From assembly GCA_031278835.1 (NCBI GenBank), contig JAITJP010000171.1:1-5243 (forward strand): a stretch of 5,243 nt of DNA, written 5' to 3'. The translations under genes were made by a program, and so were the position numbers. The notes beneath the pieces were generated by a model. It searched no databases. It saw only the letters and a program-made list of their open reading frames with translations, and was not told the origin of the DNA. Below are positions 5,171 to 5,243 of the stretch, piece after piece. Position 1 is the first letter of the stretch. Each line of letters opens with the position of its first letter. This DNA comes from Deltaproteobacteria bacterium (GTDB taxonomy: Bacteria; Desulfobacterota; Desulfarculia; Adiutricales; Adiutricaceae).

Positions 5171-5243
5171 ATCCCTAAACGCCACAATTGGCAAATCTTT
5201 TAACGGACCGAATAGTGAAACAAAAGAAAGGTCTAAGTTTACC

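Larger units (their letters stand above)
4974..5243. other. AT-rich intergenic region upstream of xseB
   Basis: These 270 bases contain no convincing gene. For xseB on the minus strand the best promoter I found is weak: TTGCTC (5058-5063), 16 bases, GATAAA (5036-5041). Short palindromes occur at 5091-5098 (GTCGCGAC) and 5026-5040 (ATAAAG, three bases, CTTTAT). On the plus strand a TATAAT at 5165-5170 may serve a divergent gene mostly beyond the right edge. Frames opening near 5188 (TTG) or 5215 (GTG, reading MKQKKGLSL) are too short to call. Confidence 0.5.

Noticed and set aside
5188..5243. Start of a divergent plus-strand gene (TTG 5188 or GTG 5215)
   Set aside because: Only 9-18 codons are visible, two frames are open, and no good ribosome binding site is present; it cannot be supported without sequence to the right.

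Overview
This is a bacterial window. Four genes lie on the minus strand and read right to left: xseB, ispA, dxs, and then a UbiA/MenA-like membrane prenyltransferase whose 3' end runs off the left edge. The order xseB-ispA-dxs is a common bacterial arrangement, with exonuclease VII small subunit, farnesyl diphosphate synthase and DXP synthase in that order, and it is frequent in proteobacteria. Together with the protein motifs it fits a Gram-negative, quinone-using bacterium, possibly of the former Deltaproteobacteria (Desulfobacterota). That placement is inference; no rRNA or other taxonomic marker is present. Coding DNA is rich in GCC/GGC codons and in GGCC tetranucleotides, while the intergenic DNA is distinctly AT-rich.

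Layout from right to left (direction of transcription): 4974-5243 is non-coding DNA upstream of xseB. It holds a plus-strand TATAAT box beside a 12-bp palindrome, and a small palindrome just before the xseB start. xseB (4973-4620) has an unusual acidic C-terminal tail and is followed after 6 bp by ispA (4613-3681). The 257-bp ispA-dxs gap is the strangest part of the window. It carries about 19 tandem copies of a degenerate 9-bp unit (consensus ACTAACCAA on the plus strand), then a perfect 11-bp AT-rich inverted repeat enclosing a consensus TATAAT just upstream of dxs. dxs (3423-1513) appears to start at TTG. A 227-bp AT-rich gap holds a weak candidate terminator and a weak candidate promoter. 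The MenA-like gene (1285 to the left edge) begins with a disordered, acidic extension of about 120 residues containing 12-residue repeats.

Dxs makes DXP from pyruvate and glyceraldehyde 3-phosphate, the entry step of the MEP pathway. IspA condenses the resulting C5 units to farnesyl diphosphate. A longer-chain synthase, not in this window, would extend it, and the UbiA-family enzyme would attach the chain to an aromatic quinone precursor. The cluster therefore reads as isoprenoid supply leading towards quinone prenylation, with xseB as its usual unrelated passenger.

No mobile element, CRISPR array, tRNA or rRNA was seen. The points most worth a second look are the 9-bp array, the hydrophilic extensions on two otherwise ordinary proteins, the Asp-to-Asn change in the second aspartate-rich motif of IspA, and the palindrome/promoter arrangements upstream of dxs and xseB.
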